DNA of 15,612 bases, taken from positions 1 to 15,612 of the forward strand of contig RXOD01005153.1 in assembly GCA_005223375.1 (NCBI GenBank), given 5' to 3'. The translations under genes were made by a program, and so were the position numbers. Source of the DNA: Amoebophrya sp. AT5.2. Lineage: Eukaryota > Sar > Dinophyceae > Syndiniales > Amoebophryaceae. Positions 15,432-15,612 of this stretch are shown here, piece after piece. The first letter of the stretch is position 1, and every line of letters begins with the position of its first letter. Under the pieces are notes generated by a model that saw only the letters and a program-made list of their open reading frames with translations, did no database searches and was not told the origin of the DNA.

Positions 15432-15612
15432 TCATTGAAGGTAACTGGATCCAAAAGAAGACAGCTTTTGGATGCCTCCGGTGCCCGCCGGAGGCCCAAA
15501 ATGAGCACAAAGCTTTCAATGAAGCTCGTGGTGGTCTGACCACCACGCACAACAGCCGTACCTCCGCACCCTTCCGAAGAAGTACATGACATGGACGGAT
15601 TTCACTTTCATA
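15344..15612. repeat. Long diverged inverted duplication with two nested hairpins, reaches window edge
   Basis: The left arm is 15344-15439 and the right arm 15515-15612. Perfect blocks are 15375-15407 (33 bp) and 15409-15439 (31 bp), separated by one mismatch; the outer part has a replaced block of about 10 nt and a 3-nt insertion. The 75-nt spacer contains two adjacent small hairpins: 15449-15457 with 15465-15473 (9 bp), and 15474-15481 with 15488-15495 (8 bp). The left arm is coding on the minus strand (5' part of the PAN exon); the right arm is the same sequence on the plus strand. The repeat may continue beyond the window. Confidence 0.92.

Noticed and set aside
15344..15612. Inverted repeat as a recent amplification or assembly chimera
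   Set aside because: A fresh chimera would have identical arms. These differ by a point change, a 3-nt insertion and a replaced block, so the duplication has had time to diverge.
1..15612. tRNA, rRNA, insertion sequence or recognisable transposase
   Set aside because: I looked for cloverleaf-like arms, conserved rRNA stretches and transposase-like frames on both strands and found none I could support.

Overview
This window looks like nuclear DNA of a eukaryotic microbe. It has long GC3-rich reading frames interrupted by GT-AG introns, acidic and serine-rich low-complexity proteins, no ribosome-binding sites and no bacterial-style operons. Every gene I can support lies on the minus strand, so the array is unidirectional. 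Head-to-tail genes, GC-rich codons, a PAN/apple-type domain and repeat-bearing introns would fit an alveolate, for example a dinoflagellate relative. That placement is inference; nothing in the sequence proves the lineage.

Read in the direction of transcription (right to left), the layout is as follows. (1) 15.43 to about 9.47 kb holds a chain of exons that can be joined, with two unresolved junctions, into one large multi-exon gene, or perhaps two or three genes. It starts with a PAN/apple-like cysteine domain, continues with a well-ordered domain and several membrane segments, and ends in a region with a WW-like motif and a long acidic tail. (2) 8707-5072 is an intronless 1211-residue protein with about seven membrane segments, cysteine clusters and a coiled coil. 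(3) 4777-2608 is a two-exon gene for a 709-residue, probably nuclear, acidic/basic protein of unknown family. (4) 2223-1933 may be a small gene or an exon. (5) 1481 to the left edge is a coiled-coil protein with one intron, cut by the window end. No gene is identifiable by name and no shared pathway is evident.

The most unusual feature is the inverted-repeat content. Four perfect or near-perfect hairpins (arms 18-23 bp, loops 10-14 nt) and a fifth, slipped one (arms 26/32 nt, loop 5 nt) have mutually unrelated sequences. They lie in exons (three, without breaking the frame), in an intron and upstream of a gene. Separately, at least three introns carry 11-12 bp inverted repeats near both ends that could pair and bring the splice sites together. 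At the right edge, a roughly 97-bp diverged inverted duplication of coding sequence encloses two smaller hairpins and runs off the window. Together these suggest either hairpin-generating template switching or an introner-like mobile intron system. Both ideas are inference and can be tested with RNA reads and a second strain.
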